A DNA stretch of 30,970 nt from Clostridiales bacterium UBA6330 (GTDB taxonomy: Bacteria > Bacillota > Clostridia > Oscillospirales > CAG-272). The stretch spans positions 1-30,970 of the forward strand of contig DJSQ01000225.1 in NCBI GenBank assembly GCA_002438075.1. The letters run 5' to 3'. Shown piece by piece: positions 1 through 6,560 of this stretch (position 1 is the stretch's first letter; every line of letters begins with the position of its first letter). Both the position numbers and the translations under genes were made by a program. Below the pieces are notes generated by a model. It was not told where the DNA came from and made no database searches. It was given only the letters and a program-made list of their open reading frames with translations.

Positions 1-25
1 CCATGTGTCGTTCCGTGTTGGGTGA

Positions 26-53
26 ATGTAACATTGTAATGAATCGGTTACAT
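26..53. repeat. Short inverted repeat downstream of rluB
   Basis: A perfect 7-bp inverted repeat, ATGTAAC (26-32) and GTTACAT (47-53), with a 14-nt spacer, lies just beyond the rluB stop codon. It could form a hairpin at the 3' end of the minus-strand transcript, but no T-run follows it, so a standard intrinsic terminator is not supported. A protein-binding site is equally possible. The element also touches the window edge, so its context is incomplete. Confidence 0.35.
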
Positions 54-54
54 C

Positions 55-786
55 TCACAGAATGCTACACTCATCTTTTTCCTGCATCAAATATCGAATC
101 TCCTCGGGTGTCAGGTCGCGCCATTTTCCCGTTGGGAGGTCTGTCAGGGTAAGGGAACCGATGGCGGTGCGGGTCAGCTCGGTCACGCGCAGTCCGACCG
201 CCTCGCACATCCGCCGAATCTGGCGGTTTCTGCCCTCGTGCAGCTCCATTTCCAGCACGGCGTTGTCAAGGCGGCGGACGGTGACGGGGAGCAGGCGATA
301 GCCGTCCAGCACCATAGGGGCACGGAGGGCTTCCAGCTGTGCATTGGTGGGGGCGGGGGAGACGGTCACGCGGTAGCGCTTGGCGATTTCGTGGCGCGGG
401 TGGGTCAGGTGATTGGCGAAGGCTCCGTCATCGGTCAGGAGCAGAAGCCCGTCCGAATCCATGTCCAGCCGTCCGACAGGGTAGAGGCGGGTATCGGCGA
501 TTCGGACCAGCTCGGTCACGTTCCGCCGTCCCTTTTCGTCCTTTGCGGTGCAGACGTAGCCGCGCGGCTTATTGAGGAGGATATAGCGGTAGGGCTTGTC
601 CGCGCGGGGGAGAATCGGTTTGCCGTTCCACTCCACGCGGTCGGTCCCGGGGATTACGCGGTCTCCGAGGGCGGCGCGGCATCCGTTGACCCGCACGTGC
701 CCTGCGAGGATTTCCGCTTCGGCGGCACGGCGGGAGAGGACACCGCAGTCCGAAAAATATTTTTGCAGTCTGATGGCTTCCGTCAT
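55..786 (-). CDS. rluB: Ribosomal large-subunit pseudouridine synthase, RluB/RsuA family
   Basis: This 243-aa enzyme should convert a specific uridine of 23S rRNA to pseudouridine. An S4 RNA-binding domain occupies about residues 5-60 (RLQKYFSDCGVLSRR) and the synthase domain follows. The family's catalytic aspartate is in GRLD (residues 105-108, D108), followed by MDSDGLLLLTDDG. The open frame extends upstream to 981, but that extension lies inside dacF. The ATG at 786 begins directly before the S4 domain and gives the normal family length. It starts 4 nt after the dacF stop, so translation is probably coupled, and it is the last gene of the minus-strand unit. Small-subunit RsuA is the alternative, but synteny with scpAB as in Bacillus (ypuL) favours RluB. 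Confidence 0.93.
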   Translation of the reverse strand: MTEAIRLQKYFSDCGVLSRRAAEAEILAGHVRVNGCRAALGDRVIPGTDRVEWNGKPILPRADKPYRYILLNKPRGYVCTAKDEKGRRNVTELVRIADTRLYPVGRLDMDSDGLLLLTDDGAFANHLTHPRHEIAKRYRVTVSPAPTNAQLEALRAPMVLDGYRLLPVTVRRLDNAVLEMELHEGRNRQIRRMCEAVGLRVTELTRTAIGSLTLTDLPTGKWRDLTPEEIRYLMQEKDECSIL

Positions 787-790
787 GTTC

Positions 791-1966
791 TCATTCCTGT
801 TTGTTTCCTTTGAAAATTCCGCAGAGCCACGCGAAAAAGCCGCGCTTTTGCGTCTGCTTGCGGTCTGCTTGTTCTCCCGTGACCAGCGGGACACGCCCGA
901 TTTCCTCCTGCTTGCCGTCACCGTCAAGGTCGCAGGTGAAAACGGCATAGCCGACCTCCCTGTCGGGCAGGACGGGGGCATAGAGGAAGTGCGGGGCTTC
1001 GATGGTACCGTTCAGCGGCGCATGACCAATCGGAAGTGCGACGGTCAGGTCGGCGGCGTAGCACAGAGGGACCGAATCCACGGTTCCGCCCGTAACGGGC
1101 AGGTCACAGGCGCGGTCTCCCGTGTTGCAGAGCGAGACATTCTGATAGCGCGCAAAGCCGTAGTCCAGCATGGCGGCATGGTCGCGCCAGTCATCGGGGG
1201 CGTTCAGCGTTACTGCAATGAGCGTAACGCCGTCCCGCTCGGCGGCGGAGACCAGACAGCGCCCGCTCCGTTTGGTAAAGCCCGTTTTGACCCCGATGGC
1301 ACCGCTGTAGGACCGCAGAAGGCGGTTATGGTTGACCAGCAGGCGCGCATCGGGGTCATCGCCCTGCGGGATGGTTGCCTTGACGGTTCCCACGATTTTG
1401 CGAATCAGCGGGTCGGCAAGTGCCGCGCGGGTGACGGTTGCCAGCTCGCGCGCCGTGGTGTAGTGCTCCTCGGCATCCAGACCGTGCGGGTTGCAGAAGT
1501 GCGTATCGGTCAGTCCCAGCTTTTCCGCCTCGGCGTTCATGAGGTCGGCAAAGCCCGCAATGCTCCCGCCGATGTCAATGGCGATTGCCGCCGCCGCATC
1601 GTTTGCCGACTGCAACAGCAGGGCATAGAGCAGGTCGCAAAGCGTCAGCTTCTCGCCCTCGGCAAGGTAGACCGAGGACCCCTCCACACCGACCGCCTCG
1701 TGCGGGACGCAGATCACGCGGTCGGGCTCGGCGTTTGCAAGTGCCGTCAGCGCGGTCATGATTTTGGTCGTGCTTGCCATCGGGAGCCGTCTGTCCGCGT
1801 CCTTTTCAAAGGTGACAAGCCCGTGTTCGGCATCCATGAGAATCGCGCTTGCCGCCGAGACCGAGGGCGGGGTAACCGAGCGAATCGGCTCCGCCGCGGC
1901 GGAAAGCGGGAGGAACGGGAGGACAAGGGTCAGAGCAAGCAGAAGGGGCAGGACTATTTTGCGCAT
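791..1966 (-). CDS. dacF: D-alanyl-D-alanine carboxypeptidase (DacF-like, peptidase S11)
   Basis: This 391-aa secreted penicillin-binding protein should trim the terminal D-Ala from peptidoglycan stem peptides. A signal peptide is visible (MRKIVLPLLLALTLV, then LPLSAAAE). The three S11 motifs are present: STTK at about residues 65-68 (nucleophile S65), SAN at 120-122 and KTG at 227-229. A beta-rich C-terminal domain follows, ending in an aromatic, basic stretch (RGFFAWLCGIFKG) that looks like the amphipathic membrane anchor of this family. The ATG at 1966 is chosen because CCGGAGG lies 7 nt upstream and the signal peptide starts there. An in-frame ATG at 2002 adds 12 codons but has no ribosome-binding site. 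Position after ytfJ suggests a sporulation-linked role, hence DacF rather than housekeeping DacA; that choice is inference. Confidence 0.92.
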   Translation of the reverse strand: MRKIVLPLLLALTLVLPFLPLSAAAEPIRSVTPPSVSAASAILMDAEHGLVTFEKDADRRLPMASTTKIMTALTALANAEPDRVICVPHEAVGVEGSSVYLAEGEKLTLCDLLYALLLQSANDAAAAIAIDIGGSIAGFADLMNAEAEKLGLTDTHFCNPHGLDAEEHYTTARELATVTRAALADPLIRKIVGTVKATIPQGDDPDARLLVNHNRLLRSYSGAIGVKTGFTKRSGRCLVSAAERDGVTLIAVTLNAPDDWRDHAAMLDYGFARYQNVSLCNTGDRACDLPVTGGTVDSVPLCYAADLTVALPIGHAPLNGTIEAPHFLYAPVLPDREVGYAVFTCDLDGDGKQEEIGRVPLVTGEQADRKQTQKRGFFAWLCGIFKGNKQE

Positions 1967-1974
1967 GATAAAAC

Positions 1975-2018
1975 CTCCGGAAAAACATACTGATTCATTC
2001 ATGTATATTTTTCCGGAG
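1975..2018 (-). promoter_or_regulatory. Hairpin overlapping the dacF ribosome-binding site
   Basis: Positions 1975-1990 and 2003-2018 are complementary over 16 positions: 15 Watson-Crick pairs and one G-U wobble in the minus-strand RNA. The loop is 12 nt. The 3' arm of the transcript carries CCGGAG of the dacF Shine-Dalgarno sequence, so folding would hide it. No T-run follows the stem, which argues against an intrinsic terminator. A translation-limiting structure, or an RNA-processing or stability element between ytfJ and dacF, is the likely meaning. Confidence 0.6.
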
Positions 2019-2039
2019 TTCGTTTTATGTCTTGGAGAA

Positions 2040-2453
2040 TCAGTTTCCGTCGCGCGCGGCGTCTACATCGTCAAACAGCTCCTTGAGTCTGCCGACCACC
2101 TCGGGCGCGCGGTTGAGAATTTCCGCAATCTGTTCCAGCGGACCGACCTCCTCGGGACCTGTGACGGGGAGCATCTCCACCTTGCCGTCGGGATAGGTGA
2201 CAAGGAAGCCGATGGGGTTGACGGTCACGCCCGTTCCGCCCGCACCGCCGAAGTTCTTGCGCACCCGCTCCTGCTTTGCGGGGAGGTCCAGACCGCCCGA
2301 CGCGAAGCCCAGCGAGACCTTGGAGAAGGGGATGATGGTAACGCCGTTGTCCAGCTTAATCGGCTGACCCGTTACGGTGTCCGCGTCCATGATTTCGCGG
2401 ATCTGCTGCATAGAATTGTGGATCATCTGCTTGATAGAGCTTTCGTTTTCCAT
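2040..2453 (-). CDS. ytfJ: GerW family sporulation protein YtfJ
   Basis: This 137-aa protein matches the YtfJ/GerW family by its core GQPIKLDNGVTIIPFSKVS, a glycine-rich turn (GGAGGTGVTVNPIGFLV) and a short C-terminal tail. In Bacillus the protein is made in the forespore and is needed for efficient spore germination; its biochemical activity is not established. It sits directly after the DUF2953 gene, the same pairing as ytfI-ytfJ in Bacillus, which strengthens both calls. The ATG at 2453 has AAAGGAT upstream, overlapping the stop region of the preceding gene (15-nt gap). Its presence suggests sporulation capacity, although YtfJ-like proteins also occur in some non-sporulating relatives. Confidence 0.93.
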   Translation of the reverse strand: MENESSIKQMIHNSMQQIREIMDADTVTGQPIKLDNGVTIIPFSKVSLGFASGGLDLPAKQERVRKNFGGAGGTGVTVNPIGFLVTYPDGKVEMLPVTGPEEVGPLEQIAEILNRAPEVVGRLKELFDDVDAARDGN

Positions 2454-2468
2454 GATAGTTGTATCCTT

Positions 2469-3221
2469 TCACATCTGAGATGATTTTTGATTGGCTTTTT
2501 TGGCTTTCCGTTCGGCTTTGCGTCGGATTCTGCGGATTGCCTTCTTTTGTGCTTTTTCCTTTTCCTCGGTGTAGTGTCCCCGCATTGCCATTGCGATGCG
2601 CAGAGCCGACCACAGGCGGACCGACAGCACAAGGTCGATGTCCGCGCCCGCGTCACCGCCCGCAAAGTCGGGGCGGATGTCCACCTCACCTCGGTAGTGC
2701 TCGATTGGGAGGAAGTGCTCATCCATCCAGTTTAAGAGAAGCGATGCGCTCGCGGTAACACTGCCCCAGAGCAACGCGGTCTGCGCCGCATCGTCGGTTG
2801 CCACCACGATGTGCATCCGCAGGGTGCGGAGGCGAAGCTTTCCCTTTGCCACGCGGTAGAAATCCTTGAGCAGGGCAAGAATCATCGAAAGATTCTCCGG
2901 CAGATTGAGTTTGGGGAGACCTGCGGATTCTGCCGCCTTCTTCCGCTTTTTCAGCCGCTTTTTCTCTGCCCGTTTGATTGCTTTTCGCTGTCGCCGCAGC
3001 TCGCGCGCCAGTGCACGGTTGGGATTGCGGCAGAAGCGCCTCGGCTCCTCCGACCCGCCGTCCTGTGGGTACAGGCGAAAGCGCAGTCCGAGAACCCGCA
3101 GGCTGACCCACACGTCCTCGCGGCAGGTCACACGCAGGCGCGCCATGCCGAACAGCAGGAGCAGGAGAAGCAACAGAAGAACTCCGCCGACCGCAATCAG
3201 TGCGATCAACCATCCGCTCAT
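2469..3221 (-). CDS. DUF2953 membrane protein (YtfI-like)
   Basis: This 250-aa protein of unknown biochemical function has one N-terminal membrane segment (about residues 4-24, a run of leucines) and then a soluble part. A very basic segment at about 75-100 (RRQRKAIKRAEKKRLKKRKK) looks like a positively charged coil or nucleic-acid or lipid-head-group contact. The C-terminal half has the DUF2953 pattern (TDDAAQTALLWGSVTA, then PDFAGGDAGADIDLVLSVR), followed by another Lys/Arg-rich tail. Gene order DUF2953-ytfJ is the ytfI-ytfJ pairing of Bacillus, so a sporulation-related role is plausible. It begins 4 nt after the scpB stop codon. Confidence 0.85.
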   Translation of the reverse strand: MSGWLIALIAVGGVLLLLLLLLLFGMARLRVTCREDVWVSLRVLGLRFRLYPQDGGSEEPRRFCRNPNRALARELRRQRKAIKRAEKKRLKKRKKAAESAGLPKLNLPENLSMILALLKDFYRVAKGKLRLRTLRMHIVVATDDAAQTALLWGSVTASASLLLNWMDEHFLPIEHYRGEVDIRPDFAGGDAGADIDLVLSVRLWSALRIAMAMRGHYTEEKEKAQKKAIRRIRRKAERKAKKANQKSSQM

Positions 3222-3225
3222 GCCA

Positions 3226-3981
3226 TCACACTCCTTCCGAACGGTCGCCGTCGGCGTTCCCGTCCTCGAAAATCACATTGCCGTCATCGTCCTCCTCAAC
3301 GGGTCTGTAGTCCTGCGCATCGGGGGGAAGCGGCTCGTCACTGTCGGGCATATCCTCGCTTCCGAGGTCCATCTCAATCTGCTCGGCATTTTCCGCCTGA
3401 CTTTGTGCCGCCGCCGAGACGCTGAGCGCTTCGGTTTGCGGCAATTCGTCCAGCGAGTTGATGCCGAACACCCGAAGGAACTTATCCGTGGTAACATAGA
3501 GCATCGGTCGCCCGGGGGCTTCCAGCCGTCCCGCGGCTTCAATCAAGCCCTTGTCAATCAGCGATGTGACCGCATAGGAACTGTCCACGCCGCGCACATC
3601 GTCCACAAAGGTCCGCGTCACGGGCTGATTGTAGGCAACCACCGCCAGCGCTTCCATTGTGGAGGCGGAGAGGTTTCCGCCGCGGCGAATGCCGAGCGCT
3701 TCGCGGATGTAGGGGGCGTATTTCTCCTTGGTCGCCAGCTGGCAGGCGGTGGGGTATTGCAGGAGCTGAATTCCGTGGAAGGTGTCCTCGGCTTCAAATT
3801 TCTTTCCGATTTCCCGCACCATCGCGCGCACGTCCTTGACCGTCAGGGAAAGCACCTCTGCCAATTTGTCGTAGCGCATCGGATGACCCGCCGCAAAGAG
3901 GATGGCTTCAATCGCCTGTTCGACCTCCTGCGCGCTCCCGAGGGGCTCGAGTATCGGCTCTGTCTGCTTTTTTTCTTCCAT
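3226..3981 (-). CDS. scpB: Segregation and condensation protein B
   Basis: ScpB is the dimeric winged-helix subunit that binds ScpA and, with SMC, forms the bacterial condensin that organises the chromosome. The family core is clear at about residues 18-175: AIEAILFAAGHPMRYDKLAE, then STMEALAVVAYNQPVTR and the GLIEAAGRLEAPGRPMLY winged helix ending in TTDKFLRVFGI. Beyond about residue 180 there is a roughly 70-residue Asp/Glu-rich tail not needed for the fold. It follows scpA with a 6-nt gap. The partner smc gene lies on the opposite strand at 19811. Confidence 0.96.
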   Translation of the reverse strand: MEEKKQTEPILEPLGSAQEVEQAIEAILFAAGHPMRYDKLAEVLSLTVKDVRAMVREIGKKFEAEDTFHGIQLLQYPTACQLATKEKYAPYIREALGIRRGGNLSASTMEALAVVAYNQPVTRTFVDDVRGVDSSYAVTSLIDKGLIEAAGRLEAPGRPMLYVTTDKFLRVFGINSLDELPQTEALSVSAAAQSQAENAEQIEMDLGSEDMPDSDEPLPPDAQDYRPVEEDDDGNVIFEDGNADGDRSEGV

Positions 3982-3987
3982 AATATA

Positions 3988-5160
3988 TTACTGTCCCTCC
4001 TCGGTATGCTTGTCCCGATCCATTCGGACCGCTTCCTTTGCCATGTGACCGACAATCTCGTTCATGTCCAGCCCGAGGTCATCGAGCATATCCTCGTCCT
4101 CTTCGGAGAGGCGGTCCTCCAGCATTGCCTCCACGCGTTCCTCCGCATCGAGGTCGCTGTCGTCGGCGGGGAGCACCTCCTCACGCGGCAGCAGGTCGTC
4201 CACGCTCTCTCCGAGCCGTGCGGCTTCCTCTGCGGCTTTCTTGCGTTCCTCGGCGCGTCTGGCGCGTTCCTCCGCCCGCAGCCGCTTCTTTTCCTCCAGC
4301 TTCCGCTCGCGGATGATGCGGCGCTGTTCGCGGTGCATTTCCGCTTTGGAGGAAAGGGGAATCGGGTCCTTCGAGAGTGCCAGTGACGGGCGCTTTTTGC
4401 GTTCCTCCTCCTCTTCCTCGGGCGTTTTTTCGTTGACCGAGAAGCAGGTATTGGTTCCGTGCACCGCATCGAGGTATTCGCCCTCGTCAATCAGAATCCT
4501 GCGGACCTTCACCAGCTCCAGAATGCCGAGGAAGATGGCAATCAGGTCGGGGAGCGAGACCGCGTCCGAGAGCAATTCCTTCATGCTCGTTTCCTTTTTC
4601 TTCTCCATGTGGTGGAGAATGCCGACAATCTTGATTTCCACGGGGACAATCGGCTTTGCAATCATCGGCGCGAAAACCGCCTTTTCCGCCTTCGGTCGGC
4701 TCTCGTTGGCGGCAATGATGCGGCGGACCGCAAGGCACAGGCTTGTAACCTGCTGGTCGGCAACATAGGTGGTGTCAACCGTCACCTCGTCGGTGTCCTT
4801 GACCATCCGCCCGCTGTAGACCTTGTAAAGCGCCGCCATTTTCTCTGCGGCTTCCTTTGCCTGCTGATAGCGCCGCAGGGCTTCCTGTAGGTCCATGCGC
4901 GGGTCCTTTTCCTCTTCCTGCGGACGGGGAAGGAGCATTTTGCTCTTGATGCGGACCAATTCGCTTGCCATGACGATGAAATCGCCCGTCAGCTCCATGT
5001 TCAGGTCCTGCGCCGCTTCAATGTAAGCGAGGTACTGGTCACAGATCAGGGAGATCGGAATGTCGGTGATATTCACTTTGTTTTTCTGAATCAGCGCGAG
5101 CAAGAGATCAAGGGGACCCTCGAAATCGAATTGCTCCAGCCTGTATGTGACGCTTTCCAT
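3988..5160 (-). CDS. scpA: Segregation and condensation protein A with long charged C-terminal extension
   Basis: ScpA is the kleisin that bridges the SMC heads. The N-terminal SMC-binding part is visible (FEGPLDLLLALIQKNKVNI, residues 13-31), as is the LVRIKSKMLLPRP helix (68-80). The C-terminal winged helix, expected to bind the SMC head, is at about 185-243 (PDLIAIFLGILELVKVRR). Typical ScpA ends near there at about 250 residues. This one runs to 390, adding an Arg/Glu-rich predicted helix (about 273-320) and a strongly acidic tail (about 325-385). The extension is in frame with no stop or break and has the codon style of the rest of the gene. A CCGAGG ribosome-binding site lies 7 nt before the ATG. 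Confidence 0.95.
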   Translation of the reverse strand: MESVTYRLEQFDFEGPLDLLLALIQKNKVNITDIPISLICDQYLAYIEAAQDLNMELTGDFIVMASELVRIKSKMLLPRPQEEEKDPRMDLQEALRRYQQAKEAAEKMAALYKVYSGRMVKDTDEVTVDTTYVADQQVTSLCLAVRRIIAANESRPKAEKAVFAPMIAKPIVPVEIKIVGILHHMEKKKETSMKELLSDAVSLPDLIAIFLGILELVKVRRILIDEGEYLDAVHGTNTCFSVNEKTPEEEEEERKKRPSLALSKDPIPLSSKAEMHREQRRIIRERKLEEKKRLRAEERARRAEERKKAAEEAARLGESVDDLLPREEVLPADDSDLDAEERVEAMLEDRLSEEDEDMLDDLGLDMNEIVGHMAKEAVRMDRDKHTEEGQ

Positions 5161-5179
5161 GTGTGTACCTCGGAGAAAA

Positions 5180-5890
5180 TCAGACTAACAGCTTTTTAAT
5201 ACCGTCTGCAATCGGGTTTCCAATCAGATTCGGCAGCTTGGTTGCAACGTATCCGATGGGGGAGTAGCCGAAATTGGAGAGCACCAGCATGACAATCAGA
5301 AGCCCGATCATGATTTGCCGCTCGTAGCGCATGATGCCGAAATAGATGCGGTCGGGCAGGAATGCCAGCGCGATGCGCGAGCCGTCAAAGGGCGGAATCG
5401 GAATCAGGTTGAAGAGCATGAACATGAAATTGATTGCCGCCGCGTAGAAGAAGGTATCGGAAAGAATCAGAAGAAAGGTGAGCAGCATTCCCGTCAGCCC
5501 GAGATAGAATTGCGCTTGGTACAGCCCCCAAAACAATCCGAACAGCACCGCATTGACCAGCCCGAGCAGCAGATTTGCCGCAGGTCCCGCCGCCGCAGTC
5601 AGCGCCATGTCGCGCTTCGGCTTGCGGAAATAACGGGTGTTGATCGGCACGGGCTTTGCCCAACCGTAGCCGAAAATCATCAGGAAAATCAGACCCATCG
5701 GGTCGAGGTGCTTCAGGGGATTCAGCGTCAGCCGCCCGAGGTTGCGCGCCGTGGGGTCACCGCAACGCCACGCGACCCAGCCGTGCGCGGTCTCGTGGAG
5801 CGAGAGCGCCAGAAGCATGATGGGGAGCGTGAGGAGCAGGGACAGGACCGCCGAGAGCGGATCGCCGCTGTGAAGGATTGAAAAAAGCAT
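5180..5890 (-). CDS. Site-2 protease family membrane metalloprotease (M50)
   Basis: This 236-aa multi-pass membrane protein has the zinc motif HETAH at residues 32-36 and the second metal-ligand region NLIPIPPFDGSR (D169), the hallmarks of the M50 site-2 protease family. About five to six hydrophobic segments are visible. There is no PDZ domain, so it belongs to the compact YwhC/YdgJ-like group rather than RseP. Members cut within membrane helices, but the substrate cannot be told from sequence. Location directly upstream of scpA is a common clostridial arrangement. AAAGGAT precedes the ATG at 5890. Confidence 0.9.
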   Translation of the reverse strand: MLFSILHSGDPLSAVLSLLLTLPIMLLALSLHETAHGWVAWRCGDPTARNLGRLTLNPLKHLDPMGLIFLMIFGYGWAKPVPINTRYFRKPKRDMALTAAAGPAANLLLGLVNAVLFGLFWGLYQAQFYLGLTGMLLTFLLILSDTFFYAAAINFMFMLFNLIPIPPFDGSRIALAFLPDRIYFGIMRYERQIMIGLLIVMLVLSNFGYSPIGYVATKLPNLIGNPIADGIKKLLV

Positions 5891-5915
5891 TCGCAGAAAT
5901 CCTTTCGTTATGAAT

Positions 5916-5949
5916 TTACAGCTTACAGCTTATAGCTTATGGTTACAGC
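5916..5949. repeat. Tandem heptamer repeat (TTACAGC)
   Basis: Units read TTACAGC, TTACAGC, TTATAGC, TTATGG (one base short) and TTACAGC. The tract lies in the 52-nt gap between engB and the M50 gene, and its last unit overlaps the engB stop codon (TTA on the plus strand at 5943-5945). It may have arisen by slippage. No function can be read from it. Confidence 0.7.
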
Positions 5950-6551
5950 TTGACACCCGTGCGGTCCGAAATCAGCCGCCAGAGGTCCGCTCTGCCTTCT
6001 CCCTTTTCGGAGGAGGTGAAGAGAATCGGCGTGTCGGTCGGAATTGCGGGGTGGCTGTGCAGGAGTGCCTCGGACGCGCGGCGCTCGGTTGCGTTCAGCT
6101 TGTCGGCTTTGGTTGCGACCACCACGAACGGGGTTCCCGTTTCACGCAGGTATCCGAGCATCATTTCATCGTCCTTTGTCGGTCCCACGCGGCTGTCAAC
6201 GAGCTGAACCACCAGCTTGACAAGGTCCGCGTTTTTGTTGTTTGTAAAATAGCCGTCGGTCAGCGCCGACCATTGCGCCTTCTCCTCTGGGCGGCGCTTT
6301 GCAAAGCCATAGCCCGGCAGGTCGACGAAGAACAGCTTGCCGTCAAGCTCGTAGAAGTTGACGGTTACGGTCTTGCCCGGTGCCGAGCTGACCCGCGCGA
6401 GCGATTTGCGCCCGAGCAGGCAGTTGATCAGCGAGCTTTTCCCAACGTTGGAGCGTCCCGAAAAGGCAACCTGCGGAATCGGGTCGGCAGGAAACTGGCG
6501 CGGGGTCCCCGCGCTGATGCGCAGGGTGGTTTTGTTGAGGTTGATCGACAT
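5943..6551 (-). CDS. engB: Ribosome biogenesis GTP-binding protein (EngB/YsxC/YihA)
   Basis: This 202-aa essential-type GTPase takes part in late assembly of the 50S subunit. The G1 motif GRSNVGKSS (residues 32-40), G3 DLPGYG (77-82), G4 TKADK (147-151) and a G5-like TSS near 179 are all present, and the length is normal. A GAGGA ribosome-binding site lies just before the ATG at 6551. It follows lon with a 9-nt gap, the same pairing as lonA-ysxC in Bacillus, so the two are almost certainly co-transcribed. Confidence 0.97.
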   Translation of the reverse strand: MSINLNKTTLRISAGTPRQFPADPIPQVAFSGRSNVGKSSLINCLLGRKSLARVSSAPGKTVTVNFYELDGKLFFVDLPGYGFAKRRPEEKAQWSALTDGYFTNNKNADLVKLVVQLVDSRVGPTKDDEMMLGYLRETGTPFVVVATKADKLNATERRASEALLHSHPAIPTDTPILFTSSEKGEGRADLWRLISDRTGVKL

Positions 6552-6560
6552 GAGAATTCC

